Assembly (NCBI GenBank): GCA_948470475.1
Contig: OX419339.1
Span: 13,995,863-14,059,862 of the forward strand
DNA: 64,000 bases
Reading direction: 5' to 3'
Origin: Galaxea fascicularis
Lineage: Eukaryota; Cnidaria; Anthozoa; Scleractinia; Euphylliidae
Under the pieces are notes generated by a model that was not told the origin of the DNA, searched no databases, and saw only the letters and a program-made list of their open reading frames with translations. Made by a program: the position numbers and the translations under genes. Shown here piece by piece: positions 1 through 10,965 of this stretch (the stretch's first letter is position 1; each line of letters begins with the position of its first letter).

Positions 1-2421
1 TCCTGCGGTCTGTTCCCAGACTCCCCCGTAGTCAAACCCGAGCTCATCACCAGTCTTTCTTGATGTATAAAATTGTGCACGTAAATTGACATGAAAAAAA
101 AAACACACACACACTTGATGCTAGCAAGTCGCATTGACAAGGAATAAATTGTTTTGACATGAATATATAGAAACTTGCCATGAATATAAAAGACTTGATT
201 TAGAAAAATATATCTTGACATGAAAAATTGCCATTTTGCTATTTTGTCACATTCGGACGAGCATACGTATCTTTGGAGCTAAATGTTTGTTGGTGTAACG
301 AAGAAGTCGGCATAACACGATTTATATTCTGATAGTTCATTGACCATCTGGTGTTACCTGTTTTAACCCTTATGAGATGGAAAGGCAACGAATAGAAAGA
401 GGTCTGGGGGCGAGGAAGGTGAGTGCTCTGGCGTGCGTTTCTCGAAACTCCCGAAACTTTTCGGGCGCATTTCTCGTGCCATAATTTCCTGGCGTATCTT
501 AAAAACGAAGATATTTCCAGGCATGAAATTTTGCAACAAATTTGCCCTTTCGCATCTTGAAATCATAGAAAAAGATCAACTTTTTAGAATAAGCGGATCG
601 CAATTTTGCTAATGGCTTTTCGGGCCCGAAAAGTTTTCGGGAGTTTCGAGAAACGGGCCCCCTGATCTCAGCTTTCTTCATATCATCCGACAAGATATAC
701 AGTAACACCCTTTATATTTCCATCTCGTATTTTCAGTTATTTGCAGGTATGAAGAGAACATGATAATAAGTGAAGCAGGTGGCAGGTGCGCAAGTAAGCT
801 CTGTTTTCGCCGGAACGGTGTTGTTTTTGCGTTTGTGTGGCACGAAGAAAAGACTACACGAGTATCGCAGCATTCTTATGCCCGTTTCACAGGTTGTTTT
901 ACCGGGGCCATAAGGAGTAATATATCACATCTCCAGCGATAAGTTGCATGAGCCTTACCGTCCACCCTATTAAAAACAATTCCTTTTACTGTTACATTAA
1001 GGCGGAAATCAAAACCTTCGACCACCTTTTTTTTTTCTAGATGGTTCGATTCGTCACGTCTCAACTGCGCATTCAGTTGTTTCAATATTACTGTGGATTC
1101 TCCTACTGGGAAAACTCAACGTTTCCAAGACAGCAAAAAGGGTCTTAAAAATAAAAAAAAGAAGGTCTAACTGACTGGTTCTACTCAAGATACATCACAG
1201 AACGTTGACCGTCAAAGAAGCGCCCACGCTTAGAGCAGATCCGCATGTGAATTATCATTAAATGGAAAAACCTTAGCAATTTTGACAGTCGAATAAAGTA
1301 TATTACCTTTGAAGCGGTTTTGGTTAGCCATGGCAATCGACGACTTCAATTTCACTGTCTGGGTTTTCAATTTTTACAATATTGCCCACAGTCCTCAGAA
1401 TTACATAATTGACTAATATGACTTTAATACGTAAAATCCTTTTAAACGGATGGCTGCCAAAAAGCCATACACAGCTACCCACTGTGCGGTCACGATAGGT
1501 CACACTTGACATGCACAAAATCTGTTATAAACTTTAGAAACCAATCAAAACATGCATTTTCCTCTTTAACAGACAACTGGGCATTGAACCGGAAGATTGT
1601 TATGCGTGATTTGTCCATTGATGGTACTTTAAAATGCAAACAGCGACAACATTGTCCGCTTGCGTTTTTCCGCTGTCTCAAGAGTAAATAAAAATTAAAT
1701 ATTTAGTTCCTCCAAACGAAATATCATGTAAAAGACAGCGTATCAAATTTGAGTGATGCAGATACTGTGGGTATACAAACACGTTGAATTGTCTTACAGG
1801 CGTTCTTTCCTCCAAAAAAACGAAGAAGAAAAAGCACTCCAATATTATCTGAAAAATTATTTAATTATTCAATTTCAGCCGTTGAGTTGACATGGCAAAT
1901 AACAGATCCTTTTGATGATTCTAATTCCTTAATGGTATTGGGGAAGAGATCCCCGAAAACTCTCTAAAAGTACTTACTTCAACATCTATTTGTCAATCAA
2001 AACAACATTTCGTCGATGGTTTTGTCTTTTCAGCGTCAGCTTTCAAAGCTTTTATCCCAATACATCTCGTCTGTGTTATGACATTGTGGCTTTTTAGTTT
2101 GACGGAACACTTTTAGCGCCAATGCTAAACAGCATCTTTGTTATATTTACTTCTTGAAGTATAAACAACGTTTATCTTGACCAGTACCATAACAAATGTA
2201 AAGAAAAGAAGCGGGAAAATGTACAGGTTGATGTTGGTTATCAAAAATTTCAGTCAAGAGCTATATATTTTGCATCAGTTGAACTTAAGGCCACGCCTTA
2301 ATTTTGTCAAGGTGAAGACTGTGAATTGAAGACTGCTATCAGCCACTTTCTTTCCTTTTTACTTTTCTTCTTTTGAAATTAGTAAATAAACTTTATTTTC
2401 AAACACGGATTCGGCAATGAC
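1..2421. other. Intergenic, no gene recognised
   Basis: Only short open frames occur here (under 70 codons), on both strands and overlapping one another, with no recognisable domain or splice-linked series. The stretch is AT-rich, with a short CA run near 105. The only clear structure is the foldback element at 436-654. Confidence 0.6.
436..654. mobile_element. Foldback (MITE-like) element
   Basis: The left arm at about 436-466 (core TTTCTCGAAACTCCCGAAA) is matched in reverse complement at about 622-654 (core TTCGGGAGTTTCGAGAAA). The arms are about 30 bp, almost identical, and enclose about 155 bp of unrelated sequence with no coding capacity. This is the form expected of a non-autonomous DNA transposon. 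I could not fix a target-site duplication, so the exact ends are uncertain. Confidence 0.6.
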
Positions 2422-2426
2422 ATTAC

Positions 2427-2558
2427 TTTCAGTAATCGCTTCGAACAACACGCACTCGACATAAAACAACAACCACATGTGTATTATAATTTAGAATCTC
2501 TCCTTACAGCATTGAAATTATATCTTACCACGTGACATAAATGCCAATCAATTTGACA
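2427..2558 (-). repeat. 3' LTR of the BEL/Pao element
   Basis: A 132-bp direct repeat matching 8556-8687 at 131 of 132 positions by eye. It is flanked outside by attac and inside by the purine-rich tract at 2559-2566. It is short for an LTR, but the two copies end at the same bases. Confidence 0.93.
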
Positions 2559-2566
2559 CTCCCCGC
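2559..2566 (-). other. Polypurine tract of the BEL/Pao element
   Basis: On the minus strand the bases directly before the 3' LTR read GCGGGGAG. This is the expected place and composition for the plus-strand priming site of reverse transcription. Confidence 0.75.
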
Positions 2567-2749
2567 ATCTGTCTCACCAGTACTTTGAGACAGATGTATT
2601 GATAAACAGTAACAAACTTAAAACAAGACAAGCGATTAATAAGTTCAAAGACGTTGGCTTGCAGTATCAGTTCCCCTGCAACCACACGATACAAAATCAC
2701 AGCATTATAGAAAAAACGTTCAACTGTCGAAACAATACAATTGAAGGTC

Positions 2750-5700
2750 TTACGACCTAAGTCTACGTAAAAGTTCTCCATCCATCGCCGCTCTTCGGCG
2801 AGGTCTGTCAACAGCAACAACTGGATTTGGAACTTGTTCGGTACGCTGGACTTCTGTCAATGTGTCCACGTTTGATTTCACCTCCATAGGGAATAAATGC
2901 TTGATACTCCTCCTAATCAAGGTTCTTGAATCTGCTACCTGTACGACTGCCGCTCTTATCTTTCCGTCACGTCCTACCAACAGTTCCTTTACAATCGCCA
3001 ATTTCCACAGCGCTCTCTTGGTTGAATCGTTCTGAAGTAGTACCACGTCACCAACAGCAATTTCACCATTACTGCCGTTCCTTCTCGCGTTTGTAGCGTG
3101 GGTTTCGCGTAAGCTAACCAAATACTCCTTCCTCCATGTTACTGTGAATTGGTTTAACAGGCGTTTCTGGTTTCGAGATCGTCGCGTCAATGCCTCATAG
3201 GTACTAATAATTTCGAAATGGTTGGAATTAGCAGTGTTCTGCAAGCGTCGTCCGTTGATCAAGTGTGAGGGCGTAAGCGCAAAATTAACACCGTCGAGGT
3301 CATCACAAACGTAGGTAAGGGGCCTGGCGTTAATGATCCCTTCAACTTCTGTTAGCAAGGTTCCAAGCTCTTCAAAACTCAGACAACTCCGTCCAATCAC
3401 CTTTTTGAGTGTGCGCTTTACGGTTTGGACTAGACGTTCCCAAAAACCACCCCACCAGGCGGCCTTCTCCACTATAAATTTCCAGGTAACACCATTGTTC
3501 GTCAGGTAATGAACAACCTCCCTTGCTCTTGCTATCTTCGCAATGTCCTTCGAAGCGGACTTGAAAGTTCTAGCGTTGTCTGAAAGTAATGTGACGGGTA
3601 ATCCCCTTCTACTTGTGAATCGACGAAAGGCTAGTAAAAAGGCGTCCGCAGTTAACCTTCTCGTTAGCTCTAGGTGAACAGCTCTAGTGGATGCGCATGT
3701 GAACAGGCATATATATGCCTTTGCGTCTTCTGTAGTTTCGCCCTTTTCTGTTGTGTACAGCGGTCCGGCGAAGTCAACACCTGTATGTGTGAAAGGTGGG
3801 TCGTCTGAAACTCGCTCTTCGGGTAACTGGGGTGATTCTAGTAGTGAGAATGGTTGTCCCTCCACCTTTCGACACCTGACGCATCTTCGTACAATCCGCT
3901 TGACGTTTTGTCTTCCACGTATGACCCAGAAACGCTCTCTTAATGCGGTCAGCGTCGTGTTCACTCCACTATGTAACATGCGGTCGTGAGTTTCTCTGAT
4001 TATCAAATCTACGGCGTAATGCTTCGATGGTAACAACATCGGAGTCTTGTCGTCTTGGTGAAGTGAACTGTTCTGAATTCTTCCTCTGCATCGTAGAATA
4101 CCTTTATCATCCATGTAGAGGCCAAACTGTCGCACAAGAACTGGAACAGGGGAATTTCTCGGGGCCATCAAACGACGAACTTCTTCTGGAAATGACTGAC
4201 TTTGGATGGACTTAATCCACAGTTCTTCGGAAAACTGTACTTCATCGGCATTCAATTCCAATCTCCCCTTTATCCTTGACCTTCTTGTGAATCGCAAAAC
4301 ATAAGCAGTGACTCGTAGTAGTTTCTTCCAACTGCTGTAGCGGTTGGCGTCAATGATTTGATGTACGACACTCCGAAAAACTGATGCACTTGTGGCCAAA
4401 ACATGCGTAGCGGTTGGAGGATTCTTGATGATTTCCTTCATGGCGTTTTCGGTTTCGAAGCAGCTGTTCTGTTCTCGCGACCATTCTGTTTCGAGGTTGT
4501 ACAGAAATTTAGGACCCTTCCACCACTTGCTGTTTACAACCAGTTCACTAGCAGTCATTCCGCGCGAGGGAATATCGGCTGGATTGTGTTGCCCAGGACA
4601 GAAATTCCACGACTCCGGAGTTGTGTCTTCTCGAATCTCTTGGACTCTGCTCATCACGTACTGCTTCCAAGGTTTCGTGTTTTTGATCCAACACAACACG
4701 GTCATGGAATCCACCCAAAACACGGTTTTCAATTTCTGTGGTAAGGCCTTCTGTACGGTTTTAGCCAAACGTACTAGGATCGTGGCACCAAGCAACTCAA
4801 GCCTGGGAATGCTTTGTGTCTTCAACGGTGCGACCTTCGTCTTGGATGCAATTAAATTAACATCGACACGCCCATCCTCGTAAACAGAGCGAATGTAAAC
4901 GACTGCTGCATATGCTCTTTCCGAAGCGTCACTGAAACAGTGAAGTTCTGTTGATTTAAGCTGGCTTGGCTTGCTATCGAAATAACATCTCGTAACGCGT
5001 ACATTGTTCAGCGTGTCAAGGTCGGAGATGAGAAGATTCCATTTCTTCAAGTGTTCGTTTGTCAACTGATCATCCCAGTTAGTGTACTCCTGGCAAAGTT
5101 CTTGAAATAGAACCTTCCACTGTATAACAAACGGACTCAGCAATCCCAGAGGATCAAATATTTTGGACGAAATCTTCAGTAACGATCGCTTAGTTGTAGG
5201 GAGTAACTTGGCTTGGTTTGACAGATCTGACAAGTCGAAAGTAAACTGGTCGGTTTCAATGTTCCAAATTGAACCTAGCACCTTGACAGTGACATTGTCG
5301 GCGTCTGTATTGGCACCAAAGGACGGCCCTGTAGTGGTCTTTGCGTACGACTCGTCCTCTTCGGCAATGGACTTCGTGCCCTTGGTTACAGCTTGTGGAA
5401 CTACACTGTCACTTGATCGATTTATCGCTTCTTGTACAGCTCTCGAATTTGTCTTCCATTTGCGTAAATTGAATCCACCTCGCTGCATCACTTCTCTAGA
5501 CTTCGAATACAATTCTAGTGCGGCCGTTTCACTCTCTTCGCCAGTAACAAGATCGTCTACGTACAGAGAGTTCTTCAGGATTTCAATGAATTCCGCTTGA
5601 AATTCTTCCGGTACCTGCGAATCCAAATGATGACGAATCGTCGATGACAAAATTGCTGGTGATGGTCTGAGTCCAAACACAAGTCTAGTGAACCTCAAAT

Positions 5701-8512
5701 GTACAATTTCAGAGTTCAGTTCGCCTGGTTCCTTCAACCACAAGAATCTCAACATATCCCTATCGGCTTCGTTGATTCCGACCATGAGAAAGGCCTTTTC
5801 GATATCGGCAGTTAGACCTATCTTGTGCCAGCGAAATTTAACAAGCGTGTCGAATAACTGCGGGGTGTGATTAGGACCGGTTTGCAGACAGTCGTTCAGA
5901 GAGTGATTACGTTCGGGCGGCTTAGCTGATCCATCATACACGATTCTTAACTTAGTGGTTTCTCGGTCACTTCGAATTACGGCGTGATGTGGTAAGTAGT
6001 GAACAGTTTCGCTTTCCTTGACGTCCCCTTCTTCCGCCGGAATCTTTTCCACAATTCCCTTGTTCACTTGATCTTCAATGATCTGATTGTATTCCTGAAT
6101 CACTTCTGGTTCATTCAACATCCTTCGCTGCAGAGACTTGAGACGATTCACACACAGTTCATAATCACTCGATATGGTAGGATGATCCGCTTTCCAAGGT
6201 AATTCGACTTCGTAGCGCTCGCCATTAAACTGTACGTTCTGGTTAAATTCATCGTGCGGATTCGTCAACTTCAAATCTCCCTTGATCCCGATAGATTCTG
6301 TTTCCCAGAAATCCTTCAAAGCATCAGCGAGGGAATCTTGCGTACGATCGAATAAACCGTCGCCGGTTCCTGATATGATTAAGTTTGTCACGGTCGTTCC
6401 GGAATTCGCGACAAGGGTCGTTGGTCCTGATAGTAACCAACCAAATTTGCTATTAATCGCTGTAGGACCAAAGTCGCCTCGTACGATTTCGGTTGTTACG
6501 AGGTCCCAATAAAAGTCAGAACCGATAAGGACATCAATTGAATCTTGAAATTCGGAGCTATCAGCTAGGTCCAGGCCGTGCAAATGTGGATAACTGTTTG
6601 CATCTACTCGTGACGGCAGTGGTGAGCAAATGGCGGGAAAACTAAGAGCGGAAATCTCGACAACTTCTTTGTTGCGGTCCTCAAGAAGTAAAGTTAACAG
6701 TTCGCATTTTTGCCTTCGAAATTTCTTCTCTCCAAATGTATTGAGGTGTAACATTTCCGTCTTGGCGGATTTCAGACCGAGTTTTGACTTAAGGTCATCC
6801 GTGACATATGAACGCTGACTTCCGCTGTCAAACAATATCTTCACCTGTGTGGATTTTGAACCATCTTCATTTCTGGCGATTGCAGTTGCGGTTTGCAGTA
6901 AAACGTTATCCCTCGTGCCTGAACTAGCTGTTGTAGTAGCGTGTAAAAGCTGAGGACTCTCCGTTGCGTGAATCCCAAGTGATGAGTTTTGTTGTTGTTG
7001 TGGTTCAGGACAATTTTCGTTTGGGGCAGATGAATCGTTCCGCTTCGGCGCTGCTTGGCGGCAAATTGACTGATGATGGCTGCCGTGACAACGACGACAG
7101 TTTTTAACACAGGAACTGCTCCGATGACCCGATTTTAAACAAACAAAACATCGTCGATCTCTCTTTAGAATTTCAGTACGATCTTGAGGATCAACCACAC
7201 GCTCACACGAGGCTGAAAAATGAGCACCACCACAATAAACGCATTTAAATTGAATTCCATTCGAACCGTTAGGGAAAGGTCGGGAACCATCGTTGGCAAT
7301 AAGCGCTGCAGCAGAAGGCATTCTCGGCGTTTGGTTCGGTTTCGGTTTGTCTGTGTTTACATTTGTCTTGACACCTTCGCTTATCTCTCTCGCCTCGACT
7401 TCCTTTCGGATAACTTCTAACAAATCAGACATTTGCCAGACCTCCTGTGCGGTATTTCGGGCCACCTGAATTCTCACTTCTTGCGGCAATTTCGACATTA
7501 TTACTGGAATTAACAAGCTTCCATACTGGCTAGAACTAACCCCCAATGATTCCAAGCCTCGTACGTTTATGCTGATTTTATCGTAAACAAATCGAAGTTG
7601 GGATGCCTTATCGCTAGTACATCCAGGAATTTTTAACAACTCGTCCATATGGGTTGAAATAATGTTTTGCGGCTTGCCAAAACGCTTGTGTAACATCTCA
7701 ATGGCCACCTTGTAATTTGCTTCGGATCTTGTTAAGCCTTGTATTGCACGCGATGCCTGTCCTTCCAACAGAGAGTGTAAATGATTGAATTTATCTATCT
7801 GGCTCAATTGCGGGTTGACGTGTATGGCGCTATTGAAGCTATCCCAGAAATTCTGCCATTGCGTTACTTCGCCTCTAAATTTCGGCAAGACAAGCTTAGG
7901 TAATTTCGCCTTCGGTTGGTACGGCATTGAATTAGCAATCGTGTTAAAGTTAATAGGTGGTTGAAAGGCCATACCTGAACTCCCCGGTGCTTGCGAAATT
8001 CCAGCGTGTGTGACTGATGGGAAACCAAGCGACTGAATTCCAGGAGAGGCAGAGCTCCCCGGCTGATCAGGTACAAAAATTCCAGAATCGAGATTCGGAG
8101 AAACCTTTGCGGCTTGAGATCCAGAAAGAGCGGTTAGTGATGCAGAATCAGGGGGTACAATTTCGTGGCTAGCCGTTGCATTCACAGTCGAAGTTCCCTG
8201 GTCGCTCGGGTTCGGGTTCGTCGCTTCCATTACCATTCGTAAAATATCCATAGCGCGTGAATTAACATCGTGAGATTCCTCTATTTCGTCTGCGACTTCC
8301 TTCACAGGACAACAATCAATAATTTTTTCGTCGAGTGACTCAACCAGCTTCAACTTCTCATTCAGCGAGTGGGCGATAACCTTCAGTCGTTGTTTGTCAA
8401 TCGGTTCAATCTTGAGAATTTCTTCCACTTCGTAGGAGAGTTTCGTTATCACACCTCTATTTCCACCACGTTTCGCACGTAAACGCGCTACCTCCTCGTC
8501 CTTTTCGGTCAT
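2750..8512 (-). CDS. BEL/Pao gag-pol polyprotein
   Basis: An uninterrupted frame of 1920 residues. In order: an N-terminal charged, probably coiled-coil segment (about 1-70); a gag-like DUF1759 region (about 200-345, starting near LPKLVLPKFRG); CCHC-like zinc knuckles (about 424-490, CVYCGGAHFSASC and CFVCLKSGH); a retropepsin-like A17 protease with LFDSGSQ near 557; reverse transcriptase with YVDD near 984; an RNase H-like region; an integrase with an HHCC-like CVRCRK near 1544 and a DDE triad in VDFAGP (about 1579), SDNARTF (about 1645) and WERLV (about 1690); and a C-terminal DUF5641-like region (about 1800-1890). The domain order protease-RT-RH-integrase with the A17-type protease is characteristic of BEL/Pao. 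All catalytic motifs look intact. The start is the first ATG after the primer-binding site. Confidence 0.95.
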   Translation of the reverse strand: MTEKDEEVARLRAKRGGNRGVITKLSYEVEEILKIEPIDKQRLKVIAHSLNEKLKLVESLDEKIIDCCPVKEVADEIEESHDVNSRAMDILRMVMEATNPNPSDQGTSTVNATASHEIVPPDSASLTALSGSQAAKVSPNLDSGIFVPDQPGSSASPGIQSLGFPSVTHAGISQAPGSSGMAFQPPINFNTIANSMPYQPKAKLPKLVLPKFRGEVTQWQNFWDSFNSAIHVNPQLSQIDKFNHLHSLLEGQASRAIQGLTRSEANYKVAIEMLHKRFGKPQNIISTHMDELLKIPGCTSDKASQLRFVYDKISINVRGLESLGVSSSQYGSLLIPVIMSKLPQEVRIQVARNTAQEVWQMSDLLEVIRKEVEAREISEGVKTNVNTDKPKPNQTPRMPSAAALIANDGSRPFPNGSNGIQFKCVYCGGAHFSASCERVVDPQDRTEILKRDRRCFVCLKSGHRSSSCVKNCRRCHGSHHQSICRQAAPKRNDSSAPNENCPEPQQQQNSSLGIHATESPQLLHATTTASSGTRDNVLLQTATAIARNEDGSKSTQVKILFDSGSQRSYVTDDLKSKLGLKSAKTEMLHLNTFGEKKFRRQKCELLTLLLEDRNKEVVEISALSFPAICSPLPSRVDANSYPHLHGLDLADSSEFQDSIDVLIGSDFYWDLVTTEIVRGDFGPTAINSKFGWLLSGPTTLVANSGTTVTNLIISGTGDGLFDRTQDSLADALKDFWETESIGIKGDLKLTNPHDEFNQNVQFNGERYEVELPWKADHPTISSDYELCVNRLKSLQRRMLNEPEVIQEYNQIIEDQVNKGIVEKIPAEEGDVKESETVHYLPHHAVIRSDRETTKLRIVYDGSAKPPERNHSLNDCLQTGPNHTPQLFDTLVKFRWHKIGLTADIEKAFLMVGINEADRDMLRFLWLKEPGELNSEIVHLRFTRLVFGLRPSPAILSSTIRHHLDSQVPEEFQAEFIEILKNSLYVDDLVTGEESETAALELYSKSREVMQRGGFNLRKWKTNSRAVQEAINRSSDSVVPQAVTKGTKSIAEEDESYAKTTTGPSFGANTDADNVTVKVLGSIWNIETDQFTFDLSDLSNQAKLLPTTKRSLLKISSKIFDPLGLLSPFVIQWKVLFQELCQEYTNWDDQLTNEHLKKWNLLISDLDTLNNVRVTRCYFDSKPSQLKSTELHCFSDASERAYAAVVYIRSVYEDGRVDVNLIASKTKVAPLKTQSIPRLELLGATILVRLAKTVQKALPQKLKTVFWVDSMTVLCWIKNTKPWKQYVMSRVQEIREDTTPESWNFCPGQHNPADIPSRGMTASELVVNSKWWKGPKFLYNLETEWSREQNSCFETENAMKEIIKNPPTATHVLATSASVFRSVVHQIIDANRYSSWKKLLRVTAYVLRFTRRSRIKGRLELNADEVQFSEELWIKSIQSQSFPEEVRRLMAPRNSPVPVLVRQFGLYMDDKGILRCRGRIQNSSLHQDDKTPMLLPSKHYAVDLIIRETHDRMLHSGVNTTLTALRERFWVIRGRQNVKRIVRRCVRCRKVEGQPFSLLESPQLPEERVSDDPPFTHTGVDFAGPLYTTEKGETTEDAKAYICLFTCASTRAVHLELTRRLTADAFLLAFRRFTSRRGLPVTLLSDNARTFKSASKDIAKIARAREVVHYLTNNGVTWKFIVEKAAWWGGFWERLVQTVKRTLKKVIGRSCLSFEELGTLLTEVEGIINARPLTYVCDDLDGVNFALTPSHLINGRRLQNTANSNHFEIISTYEALTRRSRNQKRLLNQFTVTWRKEYLVSLRETHATNARRNGSNGEIAVGDVVLLQNDSTKRALWKLAIVKELLVGRDGKIRAAVVQVADSRTLIRRSIKHLFPMEVKSNVDTLTEVQRTEQVPNPVVAVDRPRRRAAMDGELLRRLRS

Positions 8513-8537
8513 TTCTAAGCTTCGTATCGATTCATCC

Positions 8538-8555
8538 GCCCCACGTTGGGCGCCA
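8538..8555 (-). other. Primer-binding site of the BEL/Pao element
   Basis: Immediately inside the 5' LTR the minus strand reads TGGCGCCCAACGTGGGGC. It begins with the TGG that pairs with a tRNA 3' CCA end. I do not assign the primer tRNA. Confidence 0.75.
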
Positions 8556-8687
8556 TTTCAGTAATCGTTTCGAACAACACGCACTCGACATAAAACAACA
8601 ACCACATGTGTATTATAATTTAGAATCTCTCCTTACAGCATTGAAATTATATCTTACCACGTGACATAAATGCCAATCAATTTGACA
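8556..8687 (-). repeat. 5' LTR of the BEL/Pao element
   Basis: The partner of the repeat at 2427-2558, one base different, followed by the right-hand target duplication attac at 8688-8692. In minus orientation it is upstream of the coding frame and should hold the element's promoter, though I see no clear TATA box. Confidence 0.93.
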
Positions 8688-9300
8688 ATTACAGCACATC
8701 ACAGATCATGCACACCAAAAAAAACTTTATCATTATCAAGATTTGAAAAACAGTAAAAATGTCGCGAATGGCTCCCTTGCCCAAGAAATCCACGACAATT
8801 CACTTTTGTTAACCACGTTTCTTTAATCTCTCGGTTCTCACAACTCACAAGTCCGCATTCTTCCCTTCGAAAAACACGTGGTAATCTGATCTTGTTTTAA
8901 CAAAAATGGAAAACTGATATTGCGAAATCTGTCACGCGATAACATCCGTCACACATTCACTTAACAAATTTAACAAATGTAACAATACTGTAAGTACACT
9001 GATTTCCGACAAAAAGAAATCAAGCATGGAAGATTACAATGTACCTAACATTTGTTCCGTTGAACAAGAAACCAAAGACGCCAACAAGGAGGAAGAACCG
9101 TATTTAATTTCAAAATACAGCACTTGGCCTTACAAATGCTCAAAATGAACAGAAAACTGTTAACGAGAGCAAAACTTGGAAACCAACTGAAAACTTACTT
9201 CTTCACTGCCTCCGTAATTGACGTACATTGTGGCAAACGGCCAGGTAAAGCTTTGGCGAAAAATTCGTCAGCGAACATAAATAACAACTCGTTAGATATA

Positions 9301-9653
9301 TAGCATGGTTGTTTCTGTACAAGATGGACAGCTAGATAATGATGCGATTTTTTTAATTGTCGCGTGGCCAGCGCGCGGTGAAAATCGCATAGCCACCCTC
9401 GCGCAAGTGCTGCGATGGGGACAGGTAAAAAATCGCAGAAAAAAATCGCGAGAGACTCTATGCGTTGAACTTTTCGCGACAAAATCAAAGACTTTGTAAC
9501 TCGTGTAGCCATCACCGCACGCCGGCGACGCCGCGACAATTTCCAAAAAAATCGCATCACCGTCCCAAGCAAAACATGTAGCCGCGGCAAACAAACTATA
9601 AAAACTGGTTAGCATGGTTCTTTCTGTACAACTGAAAATTTCAGCTAGATAGG
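9301..9653. repeat. Short direct repeat pair around a foldback element
   Basis: A motif TAGCATGGTT-TTTCTGTACAA followed by AGCTAGATA occurs at 9301-9338 and again at 9612-9653. The copies differ by small substitutions and an indel. The foldback at 9341-9560 lies between them. The pair may be a duplicated flank or part of a larger repeat. Confidence 0.5.
9341..9560. mobile_element. Foldback (MITE-like) element
   Basis: The left end GATGCGATTTTTTT-AATTGTCGCG is repeated in reverse complement at the right end (about 9515-9560), giving arms of about 45 bp around a GC-richer core with several ATCGC words. Minus-strand frames that run through it (to 131 and 171 codons) look like by-products of the repeat, not genes. 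No target duplication could be fixed. Confidence 0.6.
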
Positions 9654-10579
9654 CCTTAATCACACGGCGGCCATGTTGTGAGTCCCGAGGGATTGAAAAC
9701 TTTTGTTTTTGCGCACTGAAACTCGTTCCCAAACATTTCAACTCGAGGCTCGGGGAACAAAATTTATTGTCTATGGCCAATATGGCCGCCGCGCGAATAA
9801 GGCCCATTGTGCGACTTTAAATTATACACTTCACGCGACAAGCATTGAGATATATCAATTCAAATGGAGTACTGGCAATATGAGGCTTGGTTCTGTGAGC
9901 CATTTGTTTTTACATGAAATCAAGGCCATCTTTCTTAGTTTTTTTTTAGTTTTAATACGTTCACTGAGGAAGCTCCACATCAGCTTTTATAGTTGCCTCA
10001 ACTGTATGACTGGACCTACTTTATCAAACAAGACTGCTTATATTACTTACTTAACACGTGTGCGACCAAATTCATTCGTAGATAAATGGATAAGTCGACT
10101 CAAGAACAAAAGAAGGTCTGAGTGGTTAACAGCAATTGATAAACTTTGCTTGCATTTTGCACATTTTTATCAGCCCAACGAAAGTAGAGAGGACATCTTC
10201 GGCGTTTTTGCCATTTGGCAAGCCTAGCATTATTATTTTCGAAATCTAACGGACCTTTCCCACTTTTTCTCTTCCATACCGCCCCTCAGTTGGTGTGAGC
10301 TACACACCTGCGAAGGTCTCCGTAAGTACACTGAATTAAGCTAGCAGTAAATAACCACTGAGATTAGAGCTAGACGTTTTTAAAGGTTACCGCCCGGATA
10401 GTCGCGGGAAAGACGGTTGACGGAGTATATAAGAGCTTAAGTGTTGAAGAAATGATAAGATTACCTTTACTTTCCCTTAACAAAAGATAACCAGCATTTT
10501 TACCTAAAACAGCCCTTCATTCTCGTTAAATGGTTTCTGTACTTTTGTATTCATATAACTAAGCAACACAAGTGCAAAA

Positions 10580-10965
10580 AATAGACCCTTCTCCAAAATG
10601 GCGACCGAAAATTCAAATAAGTTAAAATTAAAAACGTATAGCAGCACTAGAAAGAACCCCTCTACTTTAGTAACCGTCCTGCAAAGTTTCAGCTTATTAG
10701 GTGTAATATCAGCTAAGAAAATGTAAGTTGAAAAATGAAAAAGTTACAGACATTTGTATGACTGGGGATATACACCATACCCCTAGTCATACAAACTTGT
10801 CAAATTTCAATTTACATTTTCTCGGCTGATATAACACCTGACATGCTGAAACTTTGTAGGGTTACTAAAATAAAGGTGCTCTTCCCATTTCTGGTATCAG
10901 TTTTTCATTCCGTTCAATTTTAACTCATTCAAATCCATTGCCGCCAATTTGGGGAAGGGTCTATT
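10580..10965. mobile_element. Long imperfect palindrome (foldback element)
   Basis: The left end AATAGACCCTT-TCCAAAATGGCG is matched in reverse complement at the right end. Homology between the arms continues inward almost to the centre near 10770, where TTTGTATGACT-GGGGATAT faces its complement. The arms are about 180 bp each with scattered mismatches, so the whole 386 bp is one foldback with almost no loop. No coding capacity is seen. Confidence 0.75.

Larger units (their letters stand above)
2422..8692 (-). mobile_element. Full-length BEL/Pao LTR retrotransposon
   Basis: A complete element in minus orientation. It has a direct 5-bp target duplication (attac at 2422-2426 and 8688-8692), two 132-bp LTRs, a primer-binding site beginning TGG just inside the 5' LTR, one long gag-pol frame, and a polypurine stretch (GCGGGGAG) abutting the 3' LTR. 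The LTRs differ at one position (c in the left copy, t in the right, in the AGTAATCG(C/T)TTCG segment). The LTR starts TGTCAAATTG and, by alignment with the target duplication, ends in CTGAAA rather than the usual CA. No envelope-like frame follows pol. The intact frame and near-identical LTRs indicate a recent, possibly still competent insertion. Confidence 0.95.

Noticed and set aside
9195..9807. 131- and 171-codon minus-strand frames
   Set aside because: They run through the foldback element at 9341-9560, and their residues reflect the repeated ATCGC words.
9703..10227. 174-codon plus-strand open frame
   Set aside because: It has no recognisable domain, overlaps longish minus-strand frames in its first part and is not linked to other exons. 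Probably chance in a repeat-rich stretch.
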